Origin: JAHJUB01 sp041653615 [NCBI: Candidatus Ratteibacteria bacterium]
GTDB lineage: Bacteria > Ratteibacteria > UBA8468 > MWAK01
Length of the DNA: 64,000 nucleotides
Direction of reading: 5' to 3'
Assembly (NCBI GenBank): GCA_041653615.1
Contig: JBAZEZ010000001.1
Span: 62,001-126,000, forward strand
The number at the start of each line of letters is the position of its first letter. Within the stretch, counting starts at the first letter, position 1. Shown one piece after another: positions 15,041-22,826 of this stretch. A program made the position numbers and the translations under genes. Under the pieces are notes generated by a model that saw only the letters and a list, made by a program, of their open reading frames with translations, did not search any database and was not told the DNA's origin.

Positions 15041-15439
15041 ATGGCTAAAAGATTACGAAAAAATAGCTACGGTTCAAAAGAAGCAAAAAAAGGCCTCACG
15101 GAAAAACTGCCCGGCATTGAAACCTGGCCCAACCAATTCCCCGGTTACGAAATCACAATCACTTATCCAGAATTTACCTCGGTCTGTCCCAAAACCGGTC
15201 TGCCGGATTTCGGCACCATAACCATCCGTTACCAGCCAAGCAAACAATGCCTGGAGTTAAAATCTCTGAAACTTTATTTCCTTGCTTACCGAAACCTGGG
15301 CATATTTTACGAAAACGCGGTAAACCGCATCTTGAAAGACGTGGTCGCAGGCACCAATCCAAAATGGGCCCGGGTGACCGGTGAATTCAGCAGCCGGGGC
15401 GGGATGAAAAGCGTCGTGGAAGCAACCTATGGACTTTAA
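15041..15439 (+). CDS. queF: NADPH-dependent 7-cyano-7-deazaguanine reductase QueF
   Basis: About 132 residues from ATG 15041, the short (type I) form. It reduces preQ0 to preQ1 in queuosine synthesis. The catalytic cysteine is in PEFTSVCPKTGLPDFG, followed by the family motif LELKSLKLYFLAYRNLGIFY and EFSSRGGM. A start 15 codons earlier is possible but would lie upstream of the -10. It overlaps the start of the next gene by 11 bp. queH, a later queuosine enzyme, is 10 kb away with the same promoter style. Confidence 0.95.
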   Translation: MAKRLRKNSYGSKEAKKGLTEKLPGIETWPNQFPGYEITITYPEFTSVCPKTGLPDFGTITIRYQPSKQCLELKSLKLYFLAYRNLGIFYENAVNRILKDVVAGTNPKWARVTGEFSSRGGMKSVVEATYGL

Positions 15440-17270
15440 AGTAATTTTCCAGCCGGAAGGAATCGAATCTTCCGGCCTACCCGGACTGACCGTATTGGAA
15501 CTGGCCCGGCGGACAAATATCGGACTCACCGCTTTCTGCGGCGGCCGCGGAACCTGCGGTAAGTGTCAAGTGCAAGTGGAACCGGCGCCGGCGCCGAATG
15601 AATTGGAAAAGAAGCACATCACGCCGGAACGACTCAAAGAAGGTTACCGACTGGCCTGCCAGACAAAAATCATTGATTGTGATTTAACTGTCTTCATACC
15701 GCCGGAATCCCGCTTTTTCAACCTTAAAGTTCTGGTCTCCGGACTTACCCGGGATATCAAAGTCCACACATCCATCCGAAAATATTATCTCCAACTACAG
15801 CCACCCACCATTGAAGACCAGCGGCCCGACTGGAAAAGAATGAAATCGGCAATTGCGGACTCTTCCGGATTAAAAGAAGAAGATATTACCATCAACATCT
15901 ACCTGCTCAAACGAATGCCGGACATCTTGAGAACCGGTAATTTCAAAATAACGGCGGTACTGGAAGGAAAACACCTGATTTCCCTTGAACCCGGTGATAC
16001 CGCCGGTCAATCTTTCGGCCTGGCATTTGACCTCGGCACCACCACCATCGTCGGTTCACTGCTTGACATCGGCAGCGCCCGGGAAATGGCCGTGGCTTCC
16101 CGGTTAAACCCCCAATCAACATACGGCGCCGATGTCGTCAGCCGAATCAATTACACCATTACTGAAAAAAACGGTTCGGACATTCTCCAAAAAGCGGTCG
16201 TCGGTAGTTTTAACGAAATAATTGCCGAGGTCTGTCAGAAATCCGGCGTCAGTCCGGAAAATATTTACGAAATTATGCTGGTCGGCAATACGGCTATGGA
16301 ACACCTTTTCCTGGGATTGCCGGCAGCGGCCCTGGCTATCAGCCCTTACGTCGGCGTCTATCAAGGTTCCATCAGCCTGCCGGCAAAAAAACTGGGGCTG
16401 GCCGTCAACCACGACGCGGTTGTCCGGGTGGGACCGCTCATCAGCGGATTTGTCGGCGGGGATACGGTAGCCGGTATTCTGACAACCAACCAGCATCACG
16501 AAAGAGCCCTGCGCCTTTTTGTTGACATCGGGACCAACGGCGAAATTGTAGTCGGAAACCGGGAAGGCATCTGGTGCACTTCCGCCGCGGCCGGACCCGC
16601 CTTCGAAGGCGCCAATATCCATTTTGGAATGCGGGCGGAATCAGGCGCCATAGATAAAGTAAAAATTACCGAACGTGTTCTGTGCGGCACCATCGCGGAA
16701 CAACCGCCGCGGGGCATCTGCGGAACCGGCCTGGTGGAAGGGGTCAGCGAACTCCTGCGCTGCGGAATAATCAGTGCAGACGGCCGCCTGAAATCCAGGG
16801 AAGATTTGCCCGAACTGCCAAAAGAAATTCTTGACCGGCTGCAGGAAGAAAAAGGAGAACGCCGGTTCGTTCTGGCTCCGAAAACCAACATCGCCATCTT
16901 TCAAAAGGACATCCGGCAGTTACAACTGGCTAAAGCCGCCATCGCCGCCGGGATTCAAATTCTGCTGGCAAAAATTCCCGTATCTCTTGCCGAGTTGGAT
17001 GAAATCCTGCTGGCCGGCGCCTTCGGTTCCTACATCAACCCGGAAGCGGCTTTGCGTCTGGGGCTCCTGCCGTCGGTTCCGCTGGAAAAGATTCGTTTCG
17101 TGGGAAATACCGCGCTCACCGGCTCCAAGATGATGCTCCTGTCCCAGGACATGAAGGATGAGGCGGAAAACATTCCGGTGGTCTGTCGTTACGTGGAACT
17201 TTTCCACGAAAAGAATTTTATGGACTTTTTTGTGGAAAATCTATCTTTCCCGAATCCAAATCTTCCTTGA
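15429..17270 (+). CDS. Ferredoxin-ASKHA corrinoid activation protein (RACo-like, DUF4445)
   Basis: 613 residues. The N-terminal 2Fe-2S plant-type ferredoxin domain (about 1-95) has cysteines in FCGGRGTCGKC and LACQ. After a linker domain (about 100-190), an ASKHA ATPase-like domain starts at FGLAFDLGTTTIVGSLLDI, with LRLFVDIGTNGEIVVGN and ILLAGAFGSYINPEAALRLG as later signatures. By family it reductively reactivates inactive Co(II) corrinoid proteins at the expense of ATP, supporting methyl-transfer or Wood-Ljungdahl chemistry. No corrinoid protein or methyltransferase partner is in the window. Its 3-prime end overlaps nusB by 53 bp on the opposite strand. Confidence 0.9.
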   Translation: MDFKVIFQPEGIESSGLPGLTVLELARRTNIGLTAFCGGRGTCGKCQVQVEPAPAPNELEKKHITPERLKEGYRLACQTKIIDCDLTVFIPPESRFFNLKVLVSGLTRDIKVHTSIRKYYLQLQPPTIEDQRPDWKRMKSAIADSSGLKEEDITINIYLLKRMPDILRTGNFKITAVLEGKHLISLEPGDTAGQSFGLAFDLGTTTIVGSLLDIGSAREMAVASRLNPQSTYGADVVSRINYTITEKNGSDILQKAVVGSFNEIIAEVCQKSGVSPENIYEIMLVGNTAMEHLFLGLPAAALAISPYVGVYQGSISLPAKKLGLAVNHDAVVRVGPLISGFVGGDTVAGILTTNQHHERALRLFVDIGTNGEIVVGNREGIWCTSAAAGPAFEGANIHFGMRAESGAIDKVKITERVLCGTIAEQPPRGICGTGLVEGVSELLRCGIISADGRLKSREDLPELPKEILDRLQEEKGERRFVLAPKTNIAIFQKDIRQLQLAKAAIAAGIQILLAKIPVSLAELDEILLAGAFGSYINPEAALRLGLLPSVPLEKIRFVGNTALTGSKMMLLSQDMKDEAENIPVVCRYVELFHEKNFMDFFVENLSFPNPNLP

Positions 17271-17661
17271 TCTTATTTAGAATTCCGTTAATGAACCGGT
17301 AGGAATCCTCGCTACCGTAGGACTTTGCCAATTCAATCGCTTCATCAATACAAATCGCCGGCGGTATCTCCTCGTTCTTTCGGAGCATTTCATAAAGCGA
17401 AAGACGCAGAATGTTACGGTCGATAACCGCCACCCGGTCCAAAGACCAGTTGGTCGCGTATTGCGATATGAGCCGGTCAAAATATTCCTGGTTTTCCTTA
17501 ACGCCGGATAACAGTTCCCAGGCAAATGCCTGCGTCGTTTTCTCCGCCGCCTCCTCTTTGATAATATCCGCCAGCCGTTCCTCAACCCCTCCGGTCGGAA
17601 GCACGTCCAGCGAATAAAGACACCGCAACGCCAACTCCCTGCCTTTTCGTCGTTTTCCCAT
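17218..17661 (-). CDS. nusB: Transcription antitermination factor NusB
   Basis: 147 residues from ATG 17661; an in-frame start at 17718 is rejected because the NusB fold begins KGRELALRCLYSLDVLP. All-helical RNA-binding protein that works with NusE in rRNA antitermination. VIDRNILRLSLYEML and CIDEAIELAKSYGSEDSYRFINGILNKI are diagnostic (the second at about residues 108-135). It is convergent with the RACo-like gene, overlapping by 53 bp. A candidate structured RNA ends 13 bp upstream of its start. Confidence 0.93.
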   Translation of the reverse strand: MGKRRKGRELALRCLYSLDVLPTGGVEERLADIIKEEAAEKTTQAFAWELLSGVKENQEYFDRLISQYATNWSLDRVAVIDRNILRLSLYEMLRKNEEIPPAICIDEAIELAKSYGSEDSYRFINGILNKIKEDLDSGKIDFPQKSP

Positions 17662-17674
17662 AGAACGTTCGGTT

Positions 17675-17850
17675 GTTTCTTTTGCTACACACGCTACGCG
17701 CCAAGCAAAATTACGCAACTCCAGAACGAGGCTCTCCGTGTTCTTGCCTGAAATTCAAGGCAAGCCACGGATACTCATTCTGTCGTTTTGCTTATTTTGC
17801 ACTGCCACTTCGCGAAGTGTTGCAAAAGAAACAAGCCTCTCTTGAAGAAG
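17675..17850 (-). ncRNA. Candidate structured RNA, copy A
   Basis: Read on the minus strand, this folds as nested helices: P1 GTTTCTTTTGC (17832-17822) with GCAAAAGAAAC (17685-17675); P2 AAGCAAAA (17793-17786) with TTTTGCTT (17710-17703); P3 AGAATGAG with CTCGTTCT; P4 TCCGTG with CACGGA. An internal CACTTCGCGAAGTG hairpin sits on the 5-prime side. It shares TTCTTCAAG, TATCCGTGGCT, GAACACGGAGAG and TTGCGTA blocks, in the same order, with 27511-27690. The paired arms differ in sequence yet still pair. It could be a free small RNA or a nusB leader. I do not recognise an Rfam class. Confidence 0.6.
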
Positions 17851-17887
17851 TACAAAATAAAACAAACATATTTAAAAAAACATTAAA

Positions 17888-18580
17888 TCAATCAATAAAC
17901 CGGTATTTAATCAGGGTCCAGATAGCGGAAATACCGTCGGAAAACCTGATTTTCTTTCCTTCTTTTATCTTCCGGGGATAGTAGCGAATCGGCACTTCAT
18001 ATATTCTGTATCCTCTTTTCCGAACCTTGGCCGTAACCTCGGGGCAGAATTCAAAACGCCGGCACTTTAAATCTAAACCCTGCAAAACTTCTCGCTTAAA
18101 AACCTTATAGCACGTGGGCTCATCGGTAATTCCCGCCCGGTAAAGAAGGTTGGTTAAAAAAGAAAGCAGTTTCCCACCCAGAAAAAAACCGGGGGAAGAA
18201 ATTCTGTTTTTACTCAGGCACCGGGAACCGTAAACAACGCTTGTTTTTCCGTCAATAATCGGCTGGATGAGCCCAGCATAATCCTGCGGGTCATATTCCA
18301 AATCCGCGTCCTGAATAATGACGATGTCACCGACCGCCTCTTTTAAACCCGTGCGAATGGCCGCGCCCTTCCCCTGGTTCCGAAGATGCCGAAGAACCTT
18401 AATCTGGTTGCCGGAATCCTGTTCCCGGCTGACCCGGTCTAATATATGATTGGTCGTATCGGTGGAAGCGTCGTCAATTACAATAATTTCTTTAGTGAAA
18501 TTGACCGCTTTTACGCGCCGGATAATTTCGGCAATCGTCCGCTCTTCATTGTGGACCGGGACAATAATTGAAATCTTCAT
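17888..18580 (-). CDS. Glycosyltransferase family 2 (DPM1/DolP-mannose synthase-like)
   Basis: 230 residues, a single GT-A domain without the C-terminal membrane helices of larger relatives. ISIIVPVHNEERTIAEIIRR is the nucleotide-sugar binding start; IVIDDASTDTT and IIQDADLEYDP (DxD-type) bind metal and donor; CYKVFKREVLQGLDLK is typical of polyprenyl-phosphate sugar synthases. By family it charges undecaprenyl phosphate with a sugar, which the adjacent GT39-like protein could then use. Its start overlaps that gene by 35 bp. Confidence 0.88.
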   Translation of the reverse strand: MKISIIVPVHNEERTIAEIIRRVKAVNFTKEIIVIDDASTDTTNHILDRVSREQDSGNQIKVLRHLRNQGKGAAIRTGLKEAVGDIVIIQDADLEYDPQDYAGLIQPIIDGKTSVVYGSRCLSKNRISSPGFFLGGKLLSFLTNLLYRAGITDEPTCYKVFKREVLQGLDLKCRRFEFCPEVTAKVRKRGYRIYEVPIRYYPRKIKEGKKIRFSDGISAIWTLIKYRFID

Positions 18581-19754
18581 TCTTTTTCAGATGCAGTATC
18601 TTCAGAAGTCCGCCGCCGGCAACCGCGGCTACCAGCGGCAAAACCGGAATATGATAACGCGGAATCGCCAGTAAAAACAGGTGGGCGAAAGTAAAGTAAA
18701 ATATCATCAAAACCGGAAGACAAACCCGGGCGTTCCTCTCTTTCCAAGCAGAAAATACCCCAAAAAGAAAGAACAGGAGCAAAAAATATTGAAAAGCGAA
18801 AACCAGTATTTTTGCCGTCGGCCTTTTATCCAAAACTTGTTTTCCGCCCGGAGCCTGCAGCCAGAACCGGCCCATTTTTTTCACGCAGAGCAACGCGTAA
18901 TCCGCCGGGTGCTGTTTAATGTTTTTTACTCCTTCCGCGAAAAACTTTCGGTCCGCTTCAATCTGCGGAAGCCCTTTAACCAATTCCTTTGAATCGCTTA
19001 AGTCTTTCCAGTTGTAATCGCCGTCCCAAGGAAGGTAGCTGCCCACCCAGAGATTAAAACCGCTGCCGACGGCTACCGGGACAAAACGGTGGAAGACAAG
19101 AGCGTTACGTACCGTCCAAGGCAAAATCGGGAGTGCCATCCCCAAACAAAATACGGTAACCATAAAAACGGCTCTTGCCTTTCTTCGCGCAAAAATAAGA
19201 AATCCGGCCAGCAGAAAGAACGGAAAAAGGATGGTAACCGGCCGGGTCAGGGTTGCCAACCCTAGCACAACACCCGAGAGCAGCCATCCCTGTTTTTTGT
19301 TCTCGGTCTGGGCCTTCATTAACAAGAGAACCGCGGCCGCCAACAAGAACGCGGTCAGGGTTTCCGTCAGGATATAAGAAGTGGAAGCAATCAGGGAAGG
19401 AGAAACCGCGGTCAGCAATCCTCCCAGCAAAGCCGGTCTTTTGTCTCCAAAAACCCTTTTTCCGATAAAAAAAGTAAACAGGCAGGTCACCGAATCCAAA
19501 AGAGCCTGGACAATCCTCACCGCCGAAAAACTGTGGCCGAAAAAGAAATAGATGCCCGCCAGAAAACCGGGGTACATCGGCGGCCGATTCAGATTGGCGG
19601 AAAAACCCAGGCCGTTTAAAAGATGCAGTGCGTAATTATCATATTCCGGGGAATCACCCGCGTCCAACGGCAGCACTATGACAAAAAGGAGACGCAGCAG
19701 CAGAGCCGAAAAAAAGAGGCCCCACAGCAATTTTTTCCCACTGATTTCTTTCAT
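18546..19754 (-). CDS. GT39/ArnT-like membrane glycosyltransferase
   Basis: 402 residues with about ten transmembrane helices and the PMT_2 pattern: an acidic loop after helix 1 (PLDAGDSPEYDNYA), then NRPPMYPGFLAGIYFFFG. It should transfer a polyprenyl-phosphate-linked sugar on the periplasmic face. The downstream GT2 gene overlaps it by 35 bp and could make the lipid-linked donor. It is a paralogue-type relative of the 1571-3094 protein. Confidence 0.85.
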   Translation of the reverse strand: MKEISGKKLLWGLFFSALLLRLLFVIVLPLDAGDSPEYDNYALHLLNGLGFSANLNRPPMYPGFLAGIYFFFGHSFSAVRIVQALLDSVTCLFTFFIGKRVFGDKRPALLGGLLTAVSPSLIASTSYILTETLTAFLLAAAVLLLMKAQTENKKQGWLLSGVVLGLATLTRPVTILFPFFLLAGFLIFARRKARAVFMVTVFCLGMALPILPWTVRNALVFHRFVPVAVGSGFNLWVGSYLPWDGDYNWKDLSDSKELVKGLPQIEADRKFFAEGVKNIKQHPADYALLCVKKMGRFWLQAPGGKQVLDKRPTAKILVFAFQYFLLLFFLFGVFSAWKERNARVCLPVLMIFYFTFAHLFLLAIPRYHIPVLPLVAAVAGGGLLKILHLKKNEDFNYCPGPQ

Positions 19755-19802
19755 CCCTTTTATGTTTACGGCGTTAAATTCCCCGAAAGCGTACCGTCGG
19801 CC

Positions 19803-20432
19803 TCACTTTTTAATTGGCGGCTTTTTTGCCTCCCAGGTACCGTCATCATTTTGAATCCATTCACCGTCTTTCGCCAATTTCCGATTGGCTTTGGCAGCGG
19901 CTGCCTGGACATTTTTAACCTGCGCCGAAGACATGCTGTTAATCTGAACTATCTCCCGATAAATTGTCATTCGGTCGCTATTCTCCTCTTTTACTATTTT
20001 CTGGAGCAGTGCCGCCTGCTTTCCGTCCAGTCCTTCAGTTGACCGTATATCCAGCAATCCATCCTTATTCTCACCAAGTATCTTTTTGTCTTTGTAACCC
20101 TGAATATCGGAAAGACGCTCTATCCGCCGCGCCTTTGCCTCGTCAATAACCGAAGACGTGGTCTTCACTTCAGAACTAATTGTTTCCGCATAAAGAGGCG
20201 TCGGTTCCAGAAAACACCGGGGATTCACCCCGCAGAGTGGACTCAACTCAACAGGACTCAAACGGCTCTGCTTTTTGGGAACAGCCGACGAAGGAGCGGC
20301 CGGTTGAATTTGCAGTTCCAATCCCTCCATCGCCTTGTCAATCTTTTCCTGGGGAAAAGTGACGTAAACGTTAACCGACAAACACCCGGCTAACAAAAAA
20401 ACTAATCCGAAAATCAATCCAATTTTCCGCAT
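19803..20432 (-). CDS. DUF1318 (YdbL-like) lipoprotein
   Basis: 209 residues. The signal ends in the lipobox LAGC (Cys17), followed by VNVYVTFPQEKIDKAMEGLE. The C-terminal half carries the DUF1318/YdbL core: GLDGKQAALLQKIVKEENSD, then REIVQINSMSSAQVKNVQAA and GEWIQNDDGTW. In E. coli, YdbL sits with YnbE and the AsmA-like YdbH, and the group is linked to lipid transport between membranes. Here the upstream gene (20480-21964) is AsmA/YdbH-like, so the pair is conserved in outline. The middle region (about 45-110) is low-complexity. The Shine-Dalgarno GGAGG abuts a palindromic repeat. Confidence 0.75.
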   Translation of the reverse strand: MRKIGLIFGLVFLLAGCLSVNVYVTFPQEKIDKAMEGLELQIQPAAPSSAVPKKQSRLSPVELSPLCGVNPRCFLEPTPLYAETISSEVKTTSSVIDEAKARRIERLSDIQGYKDKKILGENKDGLLDIRSTEGLDGKQAALLQKIVKEENSDRMTIYREIVQINSMSSAQVKNVQAAAAKANRKLAKDGEWIQNDDGTWEAKKPPIKK

Positions 20433-20445
20433 TGTATCCTCCTTC

Positions 20446-20473
20446 GGTCGCCATAGCCTTGGCGAAGGCGACC
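20446..20473. repeat. Short palindromic repeat (family D) between the ydbH-like and ydbL-like genes
   Basis: GGTCGCC (20446-20452) pairs with GGCGACC (20467-20473) around ATAGCCTTGGCGAA. The adjoining CCTCC supplies the Shine-Dalgarno of the lipoprotein gene. Confidence 0.75.
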
Positions 20474-20479
20474 CATATG

Positions 20480-21964
20480 TCAGTTGCTAAAAACCTGGTT
20501 AATCCGCTGTTTTAAATCATCCATTTTTATCGTATTAAATCTGGGATCTATGGCAACATTCACTCTATAACCCAATAAATTGCCTAAAAGTATATAGTCC
20601 CTATCCTTTTCTTTCCGGGCAAGACCCTCAATGCTTAACAGACCATCTTGATAAGCAACGGCCGCTTTTAATTTTCGGTATCCATAATCCTTCCCGGACA
20701 GAAACTTAACCGAAGAACCGTTGCTTATTGCCAGCAGCGCTTTCAAAGCGCGGACGTTCAGGTACTGCCGGACACCTTTCATCGACACGGTCTCAAGCAG
20801 GGCTCGCCAGGACTCAAGACCGCTTTCCCCGGTTTGAAAAACATAGTCAAGGTTGGCGATTCCGGACATCTGCGCGCCATTTCCGTAAATGGTTGACAGG
20901 GACAAAAGGTCAAGTCCGGCCAGATTCAGATGCCCTGAAATTGAAGGCTTTCCGCTTTCGGAACGCCGAACCAAAAGGTCTCCGCCTCCAACCGCTTCAT
21001 AAAAAGAAAACGAAACGTTGGAACCAAGGGTTCCGCTTTCCGAATCATAGGTCGCTTTACCCACTACATTTCCCATCTTTAATCCCATCTTTTCCCGGAC
21101 CGGCACCGGCAGCGCTTCAATCAAATCCTCTAGTTGAAGACCATCGGAAGCAAAAGACAGGTCGAAACCTTTTCGGGTAACATTCCCGGAGAGAGACAGA
21201 CTGCCGCCGGATTGGGTTAAAATACGCGCCGAACTTATCTGGCCGGAACCGGTTGCGAAATCGTAGAACCCCTGCGCTTCTCCGGAAAGAGACGAGATTT
21301 TCTGTTTCTCAAACCGGAGACCGGAAAAGATGACCCCGCCGTCAAGCCGCTGGGCTTTCCATTGACCATTCGGATGCGCCAGAGTCAGCACAACCTGCCC
21401 CCGCAAACTACCCTGCGTCGGAAGCGTGGCCAAGCCAAGTGATTTTTTCAATTCCGCCAGGGAAAAATCGGCCAGGTTTATCGTGATCCGGCTGTTCTCC
21501 GTTCCCTTGGTTTCAATGCGGCCAGAAACGGAGATTTCACCAACATTCTCAATCTTTACCTTAAGGTTTGAAACATCGTAGGAACCGGTAAGAAAATTAC
21601 CGGTTATTCGTCCGTTTATCTTTAACCGTTCCGGATTAGAAGAACCAACCTTTCCTTTCGCGGCCAGGGCAATTAAAAACGGTTTAAAACCAGGATTGGA
21701 CGCCAGGTTTTGAATGGTAAGGTCTGTTACGGAAAACGAAAACGGCGACTTGTTCCAATCGCTAAAAACTATTTTTTCCACGGTCAGGCCCGGCCCCGAA
21801 TTAAAAACCGGACTTAAAAACTGTATTTTGCCCTTACTGCCGGACTTCACCCGCCAGGCAAGATAATTACCGGATATTTCCGGAAGGTAATAACCGAAAA
21901 AGAAAGCGGCTGTGCCAACCAAAACCGCCAGGGTCAATAAAACCGGTTTGTTTCTCTTTTTCAT
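20480..21964 (-). CDS. AsmA/YdbH-like large membrane-anchored protein
   Basis: 494 residues from ATG 21964. One N-terminal transmembrane helix (VLLTLAVLVGTAAFFFGYYL) is followed by an all-beta, repetitive region with alternating polar/hydrophobic residues (ISVSGRIETKGTENSRITIN, GSLSLSGNVTRKG), the style of AsmA-type bridge proteins. The C-terminal part (NVRALKALLAISNGSSVKFL, then GYRKLKAAVAYQDGLLSIEG) resembles YdbH/DUF748 relatives. With the DUF1318 lipoprotein immediately downstream, a YdbH-YdbL-type inter-membrane lipid-transport system is the best guess. It is shorter than E. coli YdbH (about 880 residues). An upstream in-frame start at 22042 lies in degraded comM sequence and is rejected. 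Confidence 0.65.
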   Translation of the reverse strand: MKKRNKPVLLTLAVLVGTAAFFFGYYLPEISGNYLAWRVKSGSKGKIQFLSPVFNSGPGLTVEKIVFSDWNKSPFSFSVTDLTIQNLASNPGFKPFLIALAAKGKVGSSNPERLKINGRITGNFLTGSYDVSNLKVKIENVGEISVSGRIETKGTENSRITINLADFSLAELKKSLGLATLPTQGSLRGQVVLTLAHPNGQWKAQRLDGGVIFSGLRFEKQKISSLSGEAQGFYDFATGSGQISSARILTQSGGSLSLSGNVTRKGFDLSFASDGLQLEDLIEALPVPVREKMGLKMGNVVGKATYDSESGTLGSNVSFSFYEAVGGGDLLVRRSESGKPSISGHLNLAGLDLLSLSTIYGNGAQMSGIANLDYVFQTGESGLESWRALLETVSMKGVRQYLNVRALKALLAISNGSSVKFLSGKDYGYRKLKAAVAYQDGLLSIEGLARKEKDRDYILLGNLLGYRVNVAIDPRFNTIKMDDLKQRINQVFSN

Positions 21965-21974
21965 ATCCGGATAA

Positions 21975-21983
21975 ATGATAGCA
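21975..21983 (-). promoter_or_regulatory. Extended -10 promoter of the ydbH-like gene
   Basis: TGCTATCAT on the minus strand fits TGnTATnAT. The ATG at 21964 follows 10 nt later with no Shine-Dalgarno between, so a leaderless transcript is likely. Confidence 0.6.
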
Positions 21984-22013
21984 CATCGGACAAAGGAGAG
22001 GCAATAACTGCAG

Positions 22014-22086
22014 GGACTGTACGGCCTCGGAGATACGCTCACTCCTATCTTTTCGGATTTATCCAGATCCGCGATGGTGCAACCGG
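22014..22086 (-). pseudogene. Decayed duplicate of the comM 3-prime end
   Basis: On the minus strand this encodes TIADLDKSEKI, identical to the comM C-terminal segment, before drifting out of frame. At the DNA level the plus-strand run CTATCTTTTCGGATTTATC matches comM (22890-22908) exactly, with close similarity on both sides, including TCGGAGATNNNNTC and CCGCGATGGT. It lies about 800 bp downstream of the intact gene, with one gene between. Confidence 0.8.
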
Positions 22087-22106
22087 ACTTATTGATTGTA
22101 CTTTAG

Positions 22107-22808
22107 CTATTTCGCCGATACCGCTGCCCGTGAAATAATGACGGAATCAACCGCCATCAAAGTCGCCCACGTCCGCAGACCAACCCACAACTCCTCATTA
22201 AGCGGCAGAGGGTCCCGGTCCCATGCTTCGAGGACTATCCGGTCATTTACCCAATAGCGAATGTGACCGCGGTATTGTTCCAGAATCACTGTGCTTGATT
22301 TTCCGGGTTTCAGAGGTGAGCACTCGGTACGCGCAAGTTTGCATTCCTTGCGGTAAAAAGTAGTGCAGGTATTGTAGTAAGAACCGGTTGTAAACGCATA
22401 CCCCTTGGAAAAATATCCTTTCTCCGGCGCGGTATTTATCAGGATGCTGACATCACCGATACGGCCTTTTGTATCGGCGTAATTGGTCACCTTCAGCTCA
22501 ACCCGCACAGCTTCTCCTTGCGAATGACATAACAGGATGCCGCGGTTCCCCTCCCCCTCAATAGCCCACAATTTACCGTCTTTGATTTTCCACGTTCCTT
22601 CTGTAACAATAAATCTACTCATCTCGGCCGGGTCATCAAACCGGCACGTCATAATTGGTTCCCATTTGGTAATAGGGAAAGGAGTTTCATTCCTTCCCAT
22701 GCTAAGGTAATCATCCGCGGATACCGTAAAAACCGACGGAAAAAAACAAAACAAGAACAGCAGACAAATAATAAATGACCGACGGATGGCGAAAAATATC
22801 TTTGTCAT
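22107..22808 (-). CDS. Exported protein with a concanavalin/LamG-like beta domain
   Basis: 233 residues. A basic start and hydrophobic helix (SFIICLLFLFCFFPSVFTVSA) form a Sec signal peptide. The mature part opens with a beta-sandwich-like pattern: FDDPAEMSRFIVTEGTWKIK, GKLWAIEGEGNRGILLC, then WVNDRIVLEAWDRDPL and LWVGLRTWATLMAVDSVIIS. This is the layout of DUF1961/3-keto-disaccharide hydrolase or LamG-type carbohydrate-binding domains. No catalytic residues can be assigned. It lies directly downstream of comM. Confidence 0.55.
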   Translation of the reverse strand: MTKIFFAIRRSFIICLLFLFCFFPSVFTVSADDYLSMGRNETPFPITKWEPIMTCRFDDPAEMSRFIVTEGTWKIKDGKLWAIEGEGNRGILLCHSQGEAVRVELKVTNYADTKGRIGDVSILINTAPEKGYFSKGYAFTTGSYYNTCTTFYRKECKLARTECSPLKPGKSSTVILEQYRGHIRYWVNDRIVLEAWDRDPLPLNEELWVGLRTWATLMAVDSVIISRAAVSAK

Positions 22809-22826
22809 AATTTCTCCAAGGTGGAA

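Noticed and set aside
17675-17850. 6S RNA
   Set aside because: The long hairpin is reminiscent, but the conserved central-bubble sequence is not visible, and two copies with asymmetric loops near different genes do not fit.
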